This document shows, one piece after another, positions 19,047-33,300 of a stretch of DNA of 64,000 nucleotides. The position numbers and the translations under genes are program-made. The notes beneath the pieces were generated by a model. That model was not told the DNA's origin. It saw only the letters and a program-made list of their open reading frames with translations, and did no database searches. How positions within the stretch are numbered: position 1 is the first letter of the stretch; each line of letters opens with the position of its first letter. The DNA is from Opisthocomus hoazin (lineage: Eukaryota > Chordata > Aves > Opisthocomiformes > Opisthocomidae). The stretch spans positions 13,990,417-14,054,416 of the forward strand of contig NC_134415.1 of assembly GCF_030867145.1 (NCBI RefSeq), given 5' to 3'.

Positions 19047-22000
19047 TCTAGTGCAACTCCTATCCTAGCATTGCACATGCCGACAGTGAGAGGCAGTATT
19101 TCTCTAACTTAACGGCGTTTCATAAACAAGTCTGTTTCAGAGGATAATGAAGCTGTTAATGACAGTCTGTATCTCTTACAAAGAACTAACATTGCTGGGC
19201 AAACTAGGTTACACTCCTAGACAAAACCAAAGAAAGAGAATCTAAATGGAAGTCAAGGAATGATATATTGTAGCTATTGCAATATTTGGCTTCTAGTGCA
19301 GCACTTGGTACAGTGTGTCATAAAGTGATATTTGCTTAATTAAAGTAGGATGGGTAGCTGATGGAGATTTGAATACTCAGACCAAAAACTTCCTCAGAGA
19401 TTGGGAATAGAGGTAAGAATTGATTTCTCCACAGCTAGGCCTTTATAAGATGCATAAAATTAGTTCTGTTCTTATATAACTTTCCTATTAGGATAAAAAG
19501 AGTTGATGTAATAGTTCCAATAATTATTGTGATGAAACCCAGCCCTGGAACAGACTTGGTCATCTTTCCCTTCAATTATTGATGTATATGTTTTGTGTGT
19601 GTTCCTGGTGTCTCCATGTTTTTGCTAAGTTTTCTTTGCTAATTACCTTGGAGTGGGTGTAAGCACACACTAATGACATTAACAGATAATATGAAATTGA
19701 AGGGAATCTCATGCATTGCTGAAAGTAGGAGGAGAAGGACAAAGAGCACTAATAAAGACACAAATTAACAATGTGATACTCCATTTGGTATAAAGTGTGA
19801 GAAGGTTTGAGGAAATATAATCCAAAGCTCAGATAATGAAAGGGAGGTAAAGTGTGAGATACTGAAAGTATTTCTGGTCTTTACAGAAAGGAAATACACT
19901 TGTTGTGTATTGGAGTTTTGCTTTTAGATGACAAATGCGTGGTCATGCACAAATGAATAGATGGCAGAAAGACAGGCTTGTTCTGGACAGCGGAACTACA
20001 GTGCAAACACTCCTGTTTCCGGAGAGCTCGTAATGTGGTTTTGGGGATCCTGAACTCTTAACATTTTTCTTCATCAGATTGTTCCTGTGTTCTTAGCTTT
20101 GCATTTCTCCTAGAAGTTCTTTCTTACATACTGATAATTCTCTAGTTCTGAGATGAACATCTTCTGTCTGTTACAGATAGACAGCCATGAAACAGACTAA
20201 AACTGCATTTCAGAAGGGCAGGTGAGGCTTTAATTGGGAATGTCCAGCATGCAAGTTCCATGTTAGTGTAAGAAGAGCTGTGTGAAACCCTGCAGACTTT
20301 GTTTACTTAGAAACTGATTAGCAGAGTAGTGCATTGGTTTTGCTGAACTATTAAGCTAGAGTGACAAGTTAACGGGGGGGGGGGGGGGGGGGGGGGGGGG
20401 GGAAGAGAAAGTGATTACTATATATCTCCATAGTGTTCATGCCACCTAAACAGTCAGTGTCTCAAGCTAATTAAATAAAAATTCTCATTTATTTTAATGG
20501 GACCCAGGTTGCTGCTATCTGTCACAGTTTTCTTGCTCGCTGTGGTTTTGTGGGAGGGTGTCTTCTGTGCCTATTGACCATGGACTAATGTTAATTTCCT
20601 GGAATGCCCTTGAATACATCAGTGTAGGTCAGAGAAGAGACCTGCTTGCAAAGAATTGCTGTGCAGCTGTGAAAAAAATGAAGATAAAATTTTCTGTATT
20701 CCTCTCAAAAGGACACTTTAAACTTCATGGAAGTTGTGATTCACGCTTCTGCATTTCTCTACCCAAATAGCTGGGAGACAGGATGTTCTCAGTGGTACTG
20801 TCCATCGCTAAGACTAGGCTGCTTTGGAAAAGGATTGTGTATGCCCTTGGTTGCTGCCACCTTCTCTCTTTCTCAAGCAAATGTGTTCTGTGCATTATGT
20901 GGCAAATTCTCTTTAGAATTGTCAGAGAAGTCTAATGAAAATATATACTTTGGTAGTTAGGGTGGTGTGTTTGCAACTTGTAAAGAAACAAGAGTGTCCG
21001 TAATTACCAGAAGAATTATTTTCTTTATAAAGAAGATGATCGGCAACAGATGGATATCTGCCTTGGAGATTTCTTTCTCTTTTTTTCCTCCTGTTCCCTC
21101 AGTGAACTTTTTTGGCCTTGGTTCTTCAGTAACTTCAAAGACAATTTCTTTTCACATTCTGTTTCTCTCTCAAACTGTTGCTGTTCAGCTTGGCATTATT
21201 TTGCATTAAGGAGCACAAATGCACTAGGAGAGATGGAAAAAAAGAAGCCATGAAGGTAAAAGGTGTTAGTTTCCTTTGTCAGATTACTGAGGTTAAGAAC
21301 GGTGACTATTAATTGCACCGTATTATTGAAGAGATGCTGCTGTGCTCTGAAGAGGTTAGTCAGCTCTGTGATGTTTCTCCAAGCAGGGCTCTTTAGGGCT
21401 CAAGAATCTTTGCTCTCAGCCTCTTCAGTCTTTAGGATGATTAAACTTTCTTTGTATCTCTTGAAGAGGAAAAGATGAAGTGTAGCACAGAGCAAAAAAG
21501 AGCTTTTATTTTTAGGAGGCTAATTTTGTGGCTATCAGCCTGACACAATACTGTTCAGTCTGTACTTGTTTGCTCATTAAGATAATATTTAGGCCCTTGT
21601 AATTTGTAATTTATCTCCTCAAGCCTCAGGGGCGCAGTAGGATTGCTCAGAAAAGTCACAATAAAATTTGTTGTGAGGCATAATCTCCAAAGATGAGGCT
21701 GAGTTCTTAATTTCCTACATTGCATAACAGAACATCAGCTTACCAGCTGTCAGTCTATGCAGCTCGGGTCACCTTCATGCATTTTCTCCTTTTTCTATGT
21801 ACAAGGACTTTATATGTGACATAAAAAAAGTCAAATAAATGAACTGACAAATCAGAGTATTGCTGTTTTGAACATGAATATGTTGAATATGATATGAATA
21901 TGACCTAATTTTGTATCTTAAGCTCTTAAAGCTCTGCTTAAGCTCATTAAAACTGCTACGAGTAGCCCTATTAATGACAGTAGACCACTTGGGATAGCTG

Positions 22001-25000
22001 GGATATTTACCTAATTTTCTGCTATTGCATGAGACCCCAGACTAGGCATACTAGTGATGTTTCTCTCTTAATCTCTTGTCATGGTTCATAATATTTGTAG
22101 TTTTGGTCTTTTACTATTGAGAGCAAAGTTCTTAGGAAGTCAAGTGTTCATGGTCATTGGGCATGCTTGCAGTCATAGGGCATGCACCCTTTGTGTTACT
22201 TTCTGTGCAGCAGGAGGAAATTTGGAAAATAAACAAACTCATCAGTCCTGACTACATTTTAACTAGATAAACGAGTCTGTAGTTGTCAATGGAGCTTAAT
22301 TTTAGCCTGTGCTACTATTTGATAATTAGCCATTGGACTAGGATAAGGTTTGCTAACAAGAAAAGCAATTAACTTTACAGATTAATATCTCTTTCTAAAT
22401 TAGAATTACATCATTACAGTTATGGAACTGTAAACAGCACTGCAATCTGTGTTCATCTGCGCAACTCAAACATAACGATGTGGCTGAAAGGAATACTTCA
22501 GAGTAAGGGGACAGTTATTTAAGACCTGTCTGAACAAGATTGCTTTATGTCTGGGTGTTTTTGCAGGGCTGTTGCAAGATTTTGCTAGGAAAATTAGCTA
22601 GACTGTTTTTAGAAACCATTTCAGAATGTACTTCACAGCAGACTGCATATGCAATAGCATTAATTGCTACTGCTGAGAAGCGGCTTACAAAAGAGTAAAA
22701 ATACCTATGTCAGTGCAGCACTAATAAACCCTTCTTACTTAAAAATAAATAAATAAAATCGACTGAACTGTTAGATTGTTGCTATGTGAATAACCTTTCT
22801 GCCTTCCCTCTGAGCTTTTAAAAGTGTTTGGGGAGTGGATGGTTTCAACGTTTTAAGGAAAAACAGCTATGGCTGTTGCTGCACAGGCTAACAAGGGTTA
22901 CCAAGCAAATATGACAGTGTTTATCTACAGAGAGGGGCATGGCTGTTCTGTATGTTTTTGATGCATAGATATAGTAGAATTTCAACATAGTTGTGGAAAG
23001 GCAGAAGTGACAAATGTAAGCCAAGTTATCAGCTGGCTGGAAATCTGGGTAATGCCAGAACTGGGAGTGTGAAAGGCATGGTCTTAAACTTGTACAAATC
23101 CAGCAACGACAGTGTAAGGAAAACTCTGTTCAGGGTGGGGAACTGTTTGCCTAAATCATGGCAGCCTTTCTCTCTGGGGTTGCTGCCCTGTGTGTCATTC
23201 ACTGACGTTCTCTGCTCATGTAAGGTGTACCAAGAGACTCCCCTTTCTGAGAAGCTTCTCTCGTGGGTCTACTGAGGCACAAGCTAGTGCAGAGCACTCA
23301 CTGATACTTTTTTTAAAAATACATAAACTTATATGGAAATAAGGGGTGAGAGGGAGTATTTTTATGAAAATCCTTTGCTAACCTGTGCCTAACCATGGAA
23401 GTGAGGCCTGTAAGAGGAGATGCCAAGGATATGTCATACAAAAAGACTAACTGCTTGTATCAATTCTGGATTCTGTTCTGAGGCTATGCATCCAGGAGTT
23501 AAAGAAAAATCAGGCTTTCAGACAGCAAATCTTTTCCTGGAGCTGGGCCAAATCAATTTCTTTCAAAAACATACTGCTTGAGATATTGTAGCCAAAAGTT
23601 TCACACTTCTATTAAACCATAAAATGTATTTCTCCCTCCAGATAATACATGGATTCTTAATATGTCTGTATTAATAAAAAGTTCAGTTCATTTGCAATCA
23701 AATCAGCATAAGCTTTTTAAGATCTACTTTAATGCATCCTAACCACCTATTGAAAGTACTTTGTAGTTTGATTTTGTTATTGTAATTATACCAAGTTCAA
23801 AAATAGGAGTTGAATGACTTGATTTCATACTAATTAAAGCCTTAGACCTTTTTATTGCAAATTCAAATATAACAGAAAAGTACAGTAATTAGTACTTTAT
23901 TGGTTCTATAATTTAAAATTATGTAAATTACACAGCTACTAAATTATTTGAAGTGGAATATACAGTCAATTTATTTTTGACTAACAGACAATGAATAGTT
24001 CATTATATGTAAGGATATTTGAGATGCATAATCTGGAATATCACTAAACTTTAAGAGCTTCTTTGCACTGGAAATTCCTGAACTTGAAAATGAAAGATAA
24101 ATCGTGTTTTCAAAGCAAAATCTTTTGGTGTAGCTCAAGTCAGACAACCCAGGGCTATCCTGCCGGTCCGCACTGCAGTCTGAAGTGGAGGAGGTTGGAG
24201 CAAGTCAGAGGAATTGGCTGTAGCCCACTGAGTACATGTTGCTAGGGCACCTCATGACCTTACATTGCTGGCACATGGATGTGCAAAGGTTTGCACTTTT
24301 ACTTTGCTCTGGTATTTTTTCCTGCAGACTAATTGTGAGGCAGGATGGCAAAAATGGCTCTCCTAGCCTGGCACAGCAGGCTTCCCAAGGTAATGGGAAT
24401 TCTCCACTGATCAGCTTTGAACAGTTTTCATCTATTTTGTGCTCCTAATATTTCGGTTTTTCTCTGATCCTAAATGTGCTGGGCATGGTGGTAGCTGGTT
24501 ATCATATGTGCACTATGGCAGGACTCAAAACTAGCAGATGCTCTGAAACAGCATTTTTTGACAAATCAGAAAGGTTTAAGATCTGATTTTGTTCTGTTGT
24601 GAAACAAGTAAAACTAAACCTTTTACAGAACACTTCCTAGCAAGCAAATCTATACAACTGGGCAGCTGAGATACTGAGTGGGGGAGTGGGTAGGAGATGT
24701 AGGTTTGGGAGAAGAATTTTGAGGTTTCTAGCACTGATTGATAATTCTGTTGTGGCTTCCTCAAAGCCTAACTGGGATAGAGAAGAAAAAGCATGTTTGA
24801 TGGAGAAAAGTGCTGTCACAGCTTTTTTGGGTAAGATTCAGCTTGGCTAAGATCATTGTAAATTCTGTGGGATATCGTCCCAGATATATTAAGTCTGGAT
24901 TAAGGATACCTACTAAGGATCAAAACAGCAGAGCTACATAATGAAACTTATGTTGTTAACTTGCTCTGCTAATTCAACTATCAAAAGTTTTAATGGGGCA

Positions 25001-26609
25001 AGTCTGTAATATGTACCAGGTCTCCTGGATTAGATATTGTCTGTGTGCATCACTTGAACTTTACTGAGTCTGTATTTTCAACTCCTGGAGTAAAAGAAGT
25101 ATATACTCCAACTTGCTCACCAAAAAAGCAACTGCACCTCCTTATCTGATCAGGATCTGCATCAAAGCTGTAATGTCACTATACCAGTGCATGGATCAAT
25201 TATTCTGGAACCCTGTGGTCTTAAGCGGAGTGTGCCAGCCAGGAGATATGCCTTATAAATCCTCCTTGCAGAGTCCTGGGTCTGAGAAGAGATGTGAGAA
25301 CTTGTCCCGTAATGCTCTGTCCATGCACTTATGATAACTTAGCTCCTTGTGTCAACAGCCCCATCTGCCAGAAAATACATACTGCTGAGTTTCTGATTAC
25401 TTAACTATTTTGCTAAGTGATAGGAAAAATGTGTTTCATTTATTCTGTGGGAAAAGGAAAAGGTCAAGTCAGCTTAAAAGTTATAAGTAAATACAGAGGA
25501 TGAAAAAGAGATAATTGTCTTTAACACACAATTTGTCAGTACATCTTGAGTTGAAACTTATTCTTTAAAATAGTATCGGGAGAGCAGGCAAAGCTTTGAC
25601 TTGAACAACTTCTTCCTCACCCATTAGTCCTACTCTTCATGTCTTTCATAATAAATTATTTTACTAGTAAAAATGGTGTAACAGTTCTTTGCAATCATTT
25701 TTCTGGTCATGAATTAATGATTCAGGCTTACCTGTAAGGTTGACATGTACTGTTTGGAACAGTAAGGGAAAATAAGAATATACGGGGGGATTAACAGTTC
25801 GCTGTTCCTTTGTTCATTCTATGTATAAGAAAAATAAATCAACTGAATTTAGTCTGAATTTTTGTCTCTGCAGAGCTTATGCTGCAGAACAGTTTGAGAT
25901 ACTCTGGCTTTGCTTTTTTCATAGCTTTTAGCAGTGTGTTTTGGCGTCCTTGATATCTGATACAACACCATCTGCATTTTTATCTGTTTTCCTATTTGCC
26001 TCTAAGCTTGAAAACAAAATATATTTATTTGAAAGCCGTTTCCTGTGAAATGACACATGCTAGTTGTATGCATTTGTTTATCATAGTAGTGACTAGGATT
26101 GTTCAGTTACCTTAAAGTTCTGTTAATGTTTTTATCCTAAATCTTAGCTTTCAGGCATTTCAAGCAGGAGTTTTTCAATTACATTGGGACTTGCAGCTCA
26201 TTTACAAGTTATCACAAACACTTTTTTAACTTGTGAAAATGTTTTGAAATTTTAAGATCTAAAGCAGCTTTTCAATTTTAATTCTAAATGCTTTCAGTTT
26301 TAATGTAACTTAATGTTTAGTTAGCTTTAGTCTTGAAGACCTTGGGTAGGTCAGTTTGTTGCGATTTCCTCCTGTACTATATAAACACTTTAACCATGTT
26401 ATTTCTAACTTCTCTGTAAAGAGTTTGCTTTCAAAAATAATTGGAACAAGTGATAGATTTCTAGATAGTGATGGGAACACATTGTATTTAGTATTGCTCT
26501 CTTTAGGTTTTCTGAAGGGAAATTTTGCTGGGTTTTGGGGCACACAGGAAAGATTTTCTTTTTTTTATCCAAGCATTTGCTTGAGGAAAAAAAAGATATG
26601 TGGGTCATG
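19047..26609. other. Non-coding host DNA
   Basis: About 7.5 kb without a recognisable gene. The G29 tract at 20374-20402 is the only striking local feature. Two overlapping frames at 20967-21253 (80 and 67 codons) follow a pyrimidine-rich acceptor-like stretch, but show no familiar motif. Confidence 0.5.
20374..20402 (+). repeat. G29 homopolymer tract
   Basis: Twenty-nine uninterrupted G between AAC and AAGAG. It could fold as a G-quadruplex on the plus strand (i-motif on the other) and should vary in length. The count may be limited by sequencing accuracy. Confidence 0.85.
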
Positions 26610-26830
26610 GCAAGAGTGCTTCTGTAAGGTTGTTGGTGAACATAGTGAGCAATATCTGTCCCAAAATTGAGCCTGAGAAAAGTCCTTTGCTAAACCGCTT
26701 CCAGCCCTTCACTTCTGCTTTTGAGCACAACTCCTTTCAGTCAGTCCCTGCTCCACCACACAAATTCCTCTCTTCCAAGTTGTAGCTGATCTCATGTGGC
26801 ACTACATCAAATGCTTTTCTGAAGTACAAA
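26610..26830 (-). mobile_element. Degenerate CR1 ORF2 fragment (reverse-transcriptase domain)
   Basis: On the minus strand one frame reads KAFDVVPHEI, and further on GSILGQILLTMFTNNL. These match the LINE reverse-transcriptase blocks KAFD.VPH and G.VLGP.LF..FINDL in the right order and about the right distance. Stops and altered residues show an ancient, inactive copy. Limits are approximate. Confidence 0.65.
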
Positions 26831-29769
26831 TAGGTTGAATATATAACTGTTTCTCAAAAAAGTCAGTACTGGTCAAAGGCATGTTATACCAAATCCTCCC
26901 ACCTCACTCTTCATTGTCTCCTTGGCTTTATCTGACAGACCATCAGAAAAATGTCAGCTCTAACCCTACAGTTCCTTTCTTGTTTTCTTTGAGCTGATTT
27001 CTACTGGTAGAGTTTCCCTGAGCAAGGGAAGAACATTTTAACCGTATTTTACCACTGCTGAGTCTGTTGTGCTGCTTAAGGCTATCTTATGTAGTGACAA
27101 AAACCCCTGAACTCATCGTGTACCCTTACACTATGGCAGAGCTGACCATGTTGCAAAACTCAGTTTAACCTGATGTGATGGATAAGAAGCTGCCCCATGG
27201 GAATTATCCTGGTGGTTCTTTTTATTTCTGTTTCTGCAATTTAGGAGGATAAAGATCCCAAATAAATCCATTTACAGTCTTGGAAAATCCTACTATTTTA
27301 TCTTTACGTGCAGAGGAAGGAGACTAATAAGTATTTGTATTTCCACTGAATTGGAGTGGTACCTGTGAAACCTGCCTTCTGCGTGTGGGAGATTAAACTT
27401 ACAGTTGAGTTGCTACGGCCGTGAGAAATGGATTTCTCAGGGCAAAGGCTTGTCATTGCGATATGTCTCCTTTGTGGTCTTCTAGATGTTGCAGTGTTCC
27501 TTGAGGCTGGTAGAGAGCTCTTTCTACTGGTGAAGAGCTTTGCTTGTCTTGGTTTTAAATCAGCACAGGTGGTAAAAAGATGAGTGGAGGGAGTGGCTGA
27601 AATGGGTCTTGTTTCCTTTCTTTAACAGGGAGATGGAAAAGTATACCACTTCAAACCTTGGGTAATAGTTGAAAGCTGTAGCACCACTTGCATGCTGTTG
27701 AACCTAATAGTTTTCTGGCAAGTGTCCTGTCAGAGTGGTGTGCTAAAGTTAATTCATTTTGTATCAAAAGTAGTAAACAGCTCAGTTCTGTGACAGAGAT
27801 GTCTGAACAAAGCCTTTGGGCATGCTTGCTCTTGCACAGCTGCTGAAAGGGATCCAGGGTATTTGCTAGGCTTGGCTCAGCAAGGGAGATGGGAAGCTTC
27901 ATCCTTCCCTCCTCTCTTTGCTGCCGCCTCTCCACTGTGCAGTGGAAAGCATAAAGTCCCTCTAGAGTCTGGGCAATAGCTAATTAGAAACTGCTTGGAA
28001 GGCCAGTTGACAGGTTGCTTGTCCTTGACCACCAGCCAGCAGACTGAGCTGGGTGCGAGTGCAATCGCATGCGTTGTCATCTCTCGAGCGTAAGCCTTCT
28101 GTAGGTGTTCTGGGATCCTTTTACTGCTAGAGGCACGCTGGGTTTGTGGAAGCTGTGTAGCTGAGTGCCACTCCTCATGGATCGGCTGCAGGCTTAAATA
28201 GTTTAACTGCTTGTAGCACAAAATAGGTTTTTTTGTAAACTTGGCATGATTATCCTTCAGCTGTTGCTGTGGGTCTCTCTGTGTGCAATTTGTGTAATAC
28301 TGGGGAGAAAAGGGGGATGTGTGAAGCTTAATTTGTGCTGCTATTTGACTTGGGATGGGGAATAGATGTGAAAGACTGTTTTGCCCTGAGGTGCCAGGTT
28401 CTCTACTTCTTCTCTCCATGGCTCAAAACTGTGATTACGTCAAACTGTCTGGGATGATGCCAGTGGCATGTGCTTCCTGGTAAAAACTGTTATTGGAATA
28501 ACATTTGTGCTATCATTTTAAATACTAGTGTAGCTTTGAGGCAGCAGTCAATTAAGATAATTTTCAGATTTTTTTTTGTCGGGATTGAGAGATTAGCAAT
28601 TTGCAGTGTTTTTCCAGTGCCTTACTCACCATAAGATCTCAACTTAGTTTAATTAGTATGTGGAGAAGAACATTTGGAGCCAGGTCAGTACATGATGGAT
28701 CAATTTTTAAGAGGTGTGATTAAAATGAGACTCTGGTTATTTAGCTTTCTGAAACTTGGCAAATGTTTGCTATTAATTAGAAGTTCCAGAATTTTATAGC
28801 AAGATATCTGGTAGCAATGTCTAGAATTCCTTTCTTTGCAATATGTCAGATTGTTTTCAGTAAGACTGGTTGTGTATGTGTGACACACAAATCACTGAAG
28901 TCAATATGTAGGTGTTACAATCACCTGTTCTTTCCTAGCTGTCAAGTGCCTCTGTAATTCATCAGTCTCCACCTTTTTAATTGACAAGGCAGTATAGTAA
29001 TATATCAGCACCATATGAAATAAGCATTGAATAAGAGATTTTTCTAGATTTTTCTAGATTTCTGAACGTTTTTCCAGCTGTCTTATGGATTCACTTGTTA
29101 TCAGGCTACAAGTTTCTTAATGTACAATGCTCTGAATCTGGTAGTACCTCAGCTTAGATTTTACTTATGTATCTTTATCCTGATCAGCTTGTGTTTTCAT
29201 ACCAGTTGTTTTATGTGCAAGAAAAACCATTGCAATATCACTTACATGCTTGCTCACTGTTATATTCTCATTATTTTCATACTCTAGAAGAAAATTAAAT
29301 GCTTTTGGCAAATCCATGCTGAACTTTGTAAGCAGCTGTGATAGAAGTAAAAAGCTTGTGTTGTTATTCATTACAGTGTATTTTACAGATGAATAAATGA
29401 TATTGGGGCTTCCCTCCCTTTCCTACCTACAGGTCTCAAAACTTTAAACTTCAGAAATCTTAGTCAACTTCTGTAGATTCATACAAGTAGCCTTGAGCAG
29501 CTCTCAGATTGCCCTGGCCAGTTCCTGAAGTAATCTGGAATAAATTCCATCAAGCACAGTTGATGCAACACTTAATTTAGTCCCTACTGTATTCTTATTA
29601 CAGATGAATTATGGTGGCTCAAGTGAAACAGGTTGTAGTCAGGCTGATTCATTGTGAACGAATTTCTGGGATTTCACTAAGGACCCAATTTCCATTTGAT
29701 TTTTACAGAGAAAGGGTCTTTATAAAGTGATAAATGGAAAAGCAATGCATTGTGGAGAGATGTCCAATA
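26831..29769. other. Non-coding host DNA, one long minus-strand frame
   Basis: No recognised gene or repeat apart from the 180-codon minus-strand frame at 27877-28419, listed separately. Confidence 0.45.
27877..28419 (-). CDS. Unsupported 180-codon ORF
   Basis: The longest reading frame outside the provirus. It starts at an ATG in a good context (GCCATGG). The product is rich in Ser, Gln, Lys and Pro, with no signal peptide, membrane segment or domain that I recognise. One frame of this length is about what chance allows in 64 kb read six ways, and there is no splice or poly(A) context. Treat it as probably spurious unless homologues or transcripts exist. Confidence 0.1.
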   Translation of the reverse strand: MERRSREPGTSGQNSLSHLFPIPSQIAAQIKLHTSPFSPQYYTNCTQRDPQQQLKDNHAKFTKKPILCYKQLNYLSLQPIHEEWHSATQLPQTQRASSSKRIPEHLQKAYAREMTTHAIALAPSSVCWLVVKDKQPVNWPSKQFLISYCPDSRGTLCFPLHSGEAAAKRGGKDEASHLPC

Positions 29770-30010
29770 GTGCTCTGGAGATAAGTGTTAAGTGCATTTT
29801 CCTTAACGTCTTCATTAATGACCTGAAAAGTCAAGTAAACAGCATATTTATTAAACAGAGATGATGACAAATGCAGAAGCCTTTGCGAATGCATGAGCTG
29901 ATATGGGAAAAATGCGGAGGTACCAACAGAGCTTTGAAAATTGGGTAAGAAACAAGAAAATAAACTTTCCAGATTTATTCTGGAAAAAATAGTATAGCTA
30001 ACATGTTTGG
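29770..30010 (+). mobile_element. Degenerate CR1 ORF2 fragment
   Basis: A plus-strand frame reads FLNVFINDLKSQV, followed one or two frame breaks later by a DDDK block and then a lysine-rich stretch. This matches the order LFNIFINDL, FADDTK, LEKW...NL in the LINE reverse transcriptase. Heavily decayed; the ends are approximate. Confidence 0.5.
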
Positions 30011-30332
30011 TGCAAAAAAAATTGGGAATTTAATTATTTGATATGAGAAAAATAGTTGGCCTACCTATGCAAATACATTTCTTCATATGTTTCTGAACAA
30101 ATGGCATTTCCCTGGTGCTGGAGGACATAGGATTTTTGGTGCTTTAGTTTCAAAGAATCAAGAGTGATCACAAATCTGCACTGGCTTGGAACAATGTTTG
30201 ACATATGCTGTCTGCAGGAAAAACCCTTAAAAGAATTTAGGGTGGTTAACTTTCTGGGTTTGACTTAGAATTTGAAGACTTTTGGCTTGTAACTGTCAAC
30301 TGTGGAGAGAGCTTCAAGCTGGAAGGTGGGCA

Positions 30333-30382
30333 ATTTTGTTTTATTTATTTTTATTTATTATTATTTTATTTATTTATTTTTA
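30333..30382. repeat. TTTA-type low-complexity repeat
   Basis: About 50 bases of imperfect TTTA/TTTTA/TTA units. Confidence 0.8.
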
Positions 30383-33300
30383 AAGTGCATTCCATAACTC
30401 TTCACTTAATGCCTGTTGACCTTGAGAAATGGATTAATCTTTCTGAAAAAATATCTTGCCTTTGTAATGCTTCTTGGTTATCAAGCTACCTTGTATGGAA
30501 CTTAGGTAGTACAGTCTATCAGCTGACTAAAACTCATGTGTCCTACATGTTCCTAATGGTGACAGCAGGTTTTGTAATTTTAAACAGCTTAAACAGCTGA
30601 TGTAGAATTTCTCTAAGATTTTTGGAAGCCGAATGAAATATGTAGCTATTGATATCCTACCTGGCAGTTTAGAAATGTTAATGAACACTAGCTCATATCA
30701 CAGTGAGTCTAGAAGAAATGGTGTCACACCAGAAGCCTGACTTCTGTTTTAAGTGGAAATATAAACAGAAATAATGATGCTAAAAGTAACTATACCTTTT
30801 TTAATTATGGTATTTAATACCCAAAGGCATGCAAGCTGATATGTCAGATTGTGTATGTAATAACCTAAACTAATAATTATTACAGCATCTCTTTTAAGAT
30901 TAATCTGAAAGGAAATAGTTAAATTAACAATACATTGAAAGACCAAAAGGGAAATTTCAGGTTTATAGTGACTGTTATTCCACCACCTACTAGAACTGAA
31001 TAAATGTGTGGTAAAGTTCCTTGGAAGCATACAGATTTGCATAAAATGCTAAAATATATTGCATCTATCTGTTTGTGGTCACTGTACATTGTGAACTGTG
31101 TGAAAACACATGGATGTGTAAGGGCATAGTGAAAGTTAGGCTAACCTTAAATCTGGAGCTCCCCGAGCTCTGTGGGTTTGACCACGTAGCCTCCTTAATT
31201 TGTGAAAGATGGTTATATTAATGACTATTTTTCACATAGGAAGAACAAACAGCGAAGGAAAACTCCAAAGAAAACCTCTGGAGCTGTCATGGGATGTTGG
31301 CATGCAAGAGAGGGGAAAAAAAAATTCAGAAGGAACCTGCCAAATTCTTTAGTCTTAAGACTATTTGGATAGGTACCTCTTGAATTTTGATACCATTGTT
31401 TGAAAATTCATTGGAATTTTCCTTGTCTCAGGCAGACTAATATTGACTCTCCCTAGAAGTCTCAAGCATTTATCCCATTTGAACCCAGGGTCAGGGTTTC
31501 TGGATTGCTGTCCTGGCCTTTGCTGCTCCAGCATATGGAGTGGAATAATAGAGGTAGTATAGGTGTTATATGATCTGCATAAATTCATTTTATTCCTGCA
31601 GGGTCTCCTTTGGTCTTCTGTACCAGATTATATGGCTCAACTAATTTTTCCCAATGACCGCACTGCCAATTGCCTAGAAAACTTGAGTATCGTGTAAGAT
31701 GTTAAGGTTCAGAATGTAATCACTAACTCGTCTTTTCTGGCTTTTGTGTGGCCTACAGCCTGCATTTGTTCTTGGTACAGATGAACAAGGATGTCTTGTC
31801 TTTAGGAGAACTATTCTTGCTTGAACCAGATCTGAATTTGCTCCAGCTCTTCTAAATGAGTGAGTTATCACAGAGTGACTGCAAATTCAAAGTGCAGTAC
31901 CAGGATATTTGACTAGCTTAAACTTAGCCAAGCTATTAAAGCTACAAAAAAATACTGATTTTATTTTCTTTCAGGTTCCTTAAAGATTTTCAGTAGTCTG
32001 GATTTCTTTGATCTTTGTCATGTGTCTCTAAACCTCTTTCTATCCCTTTAACTTTGTGACAAAATGAAAATAATTTTAGAGCTTTTTGGTTTTTATTTTA
32101 TTCCAGTGGGCACTGTGACAGTGAAGTGCTGGCAACAGTGTTTATGATTAGACTTTTTGTTTTATTATTTAAATTTTTAACCCACAGTAATCATCTCTTG
32201 GTTGCTAACTAGTTGCTAAGAAGGATAGATTGCCTTCAGAGACCTTTCTGGGAAATGGTCCAGTTCCTTGCTTGCCTATTTTAGTCTCAGGTTTGCTGTT
32301 AAAATTATGCAATGTTATAGGACAACACAAGTCAGATACAACAACCCTGCTTCATTGGTTGGAAGACAACTGAACACACATGCTCTCTGCAGAATAATAT
32401 AAAATAATATGCTCAGTGCTTTGTATCTCACTGGTGTTTCATTATGTGATCACGTGGATATCTGTTTTGCTCACAAAGAGAAAGCAGGATAATAGTGTTG
32501 TGTGATGCTGGATGTTGCGCAAAGATGATTAATTTGTTAATCAGGCCACTGAATTTGATATAGGGCAGCTTGATGAGCCTCTTATAGGCTAAATAAATAA
32601 AACTAAATTTTCATAAGTATTGATTTGATATATTTTGATTATTGCATAGCAAAGAGTGACTAGATACTGGATAAAATAATGGGACTTTGACTAATTTGTT
32701 TTAGGAGAAGTGAGAGTAACAAGTCTGATTAAAACAGCAGCACTAGAGACCAAAATGCATTTTGTTTGAATGCATCTGGCCCAATTACAGAACATGTAGG
32801 GCACCAGCTATAGCCTGTTAGCTCAGGTAAATTATGTTGTATATTCTGGACTGGGCAATGCCTGGCTACCTGTTCGTGTGTAAACTGGGAAGAGGTAAAT
32901 AACCACACCTATTCCCTCCCAGTACAACTGGTACAGCCAGGCTTTGTGATGAACTACAGATGTAATATTTTGGTGTTCATAGCCTTGCAAAAGCTGTCTA
33001 AGAGTTGGGGGCAGGACTGCATGGTAGAAAGGAATAGAGCTGGTCTCGTTAGGAAAAAAGGGAGAAGCAACCAAGCACTTTTATGCATATAAAAGTTCTG
33101 CCTATTTATCATAGCATTACTGTTCAAAACTGTGTTAAACCTGCTCTTGGTATCAGCATCTTGCTTTGGAAATTGATGAATCCGAGGCAAAATAGGAAAC
33201 AAGATGCAGTGAAATGTCTTTCCCACACGTGGCTCAGAACCCAGTATCTCCCCGCTCCAGCTGTGAAACTGCTCCTGTTGCCTATTGGAGGTGCAACTGC

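Noticed and set aside
27482..27660. Two exon-like stretches after TCTTCTAG and CTTTCTTTAACAG
   Set aside because: Both acceptors look fair, but the donors (GTGGTA, GTAATA) are poor and no protein family is recognised.
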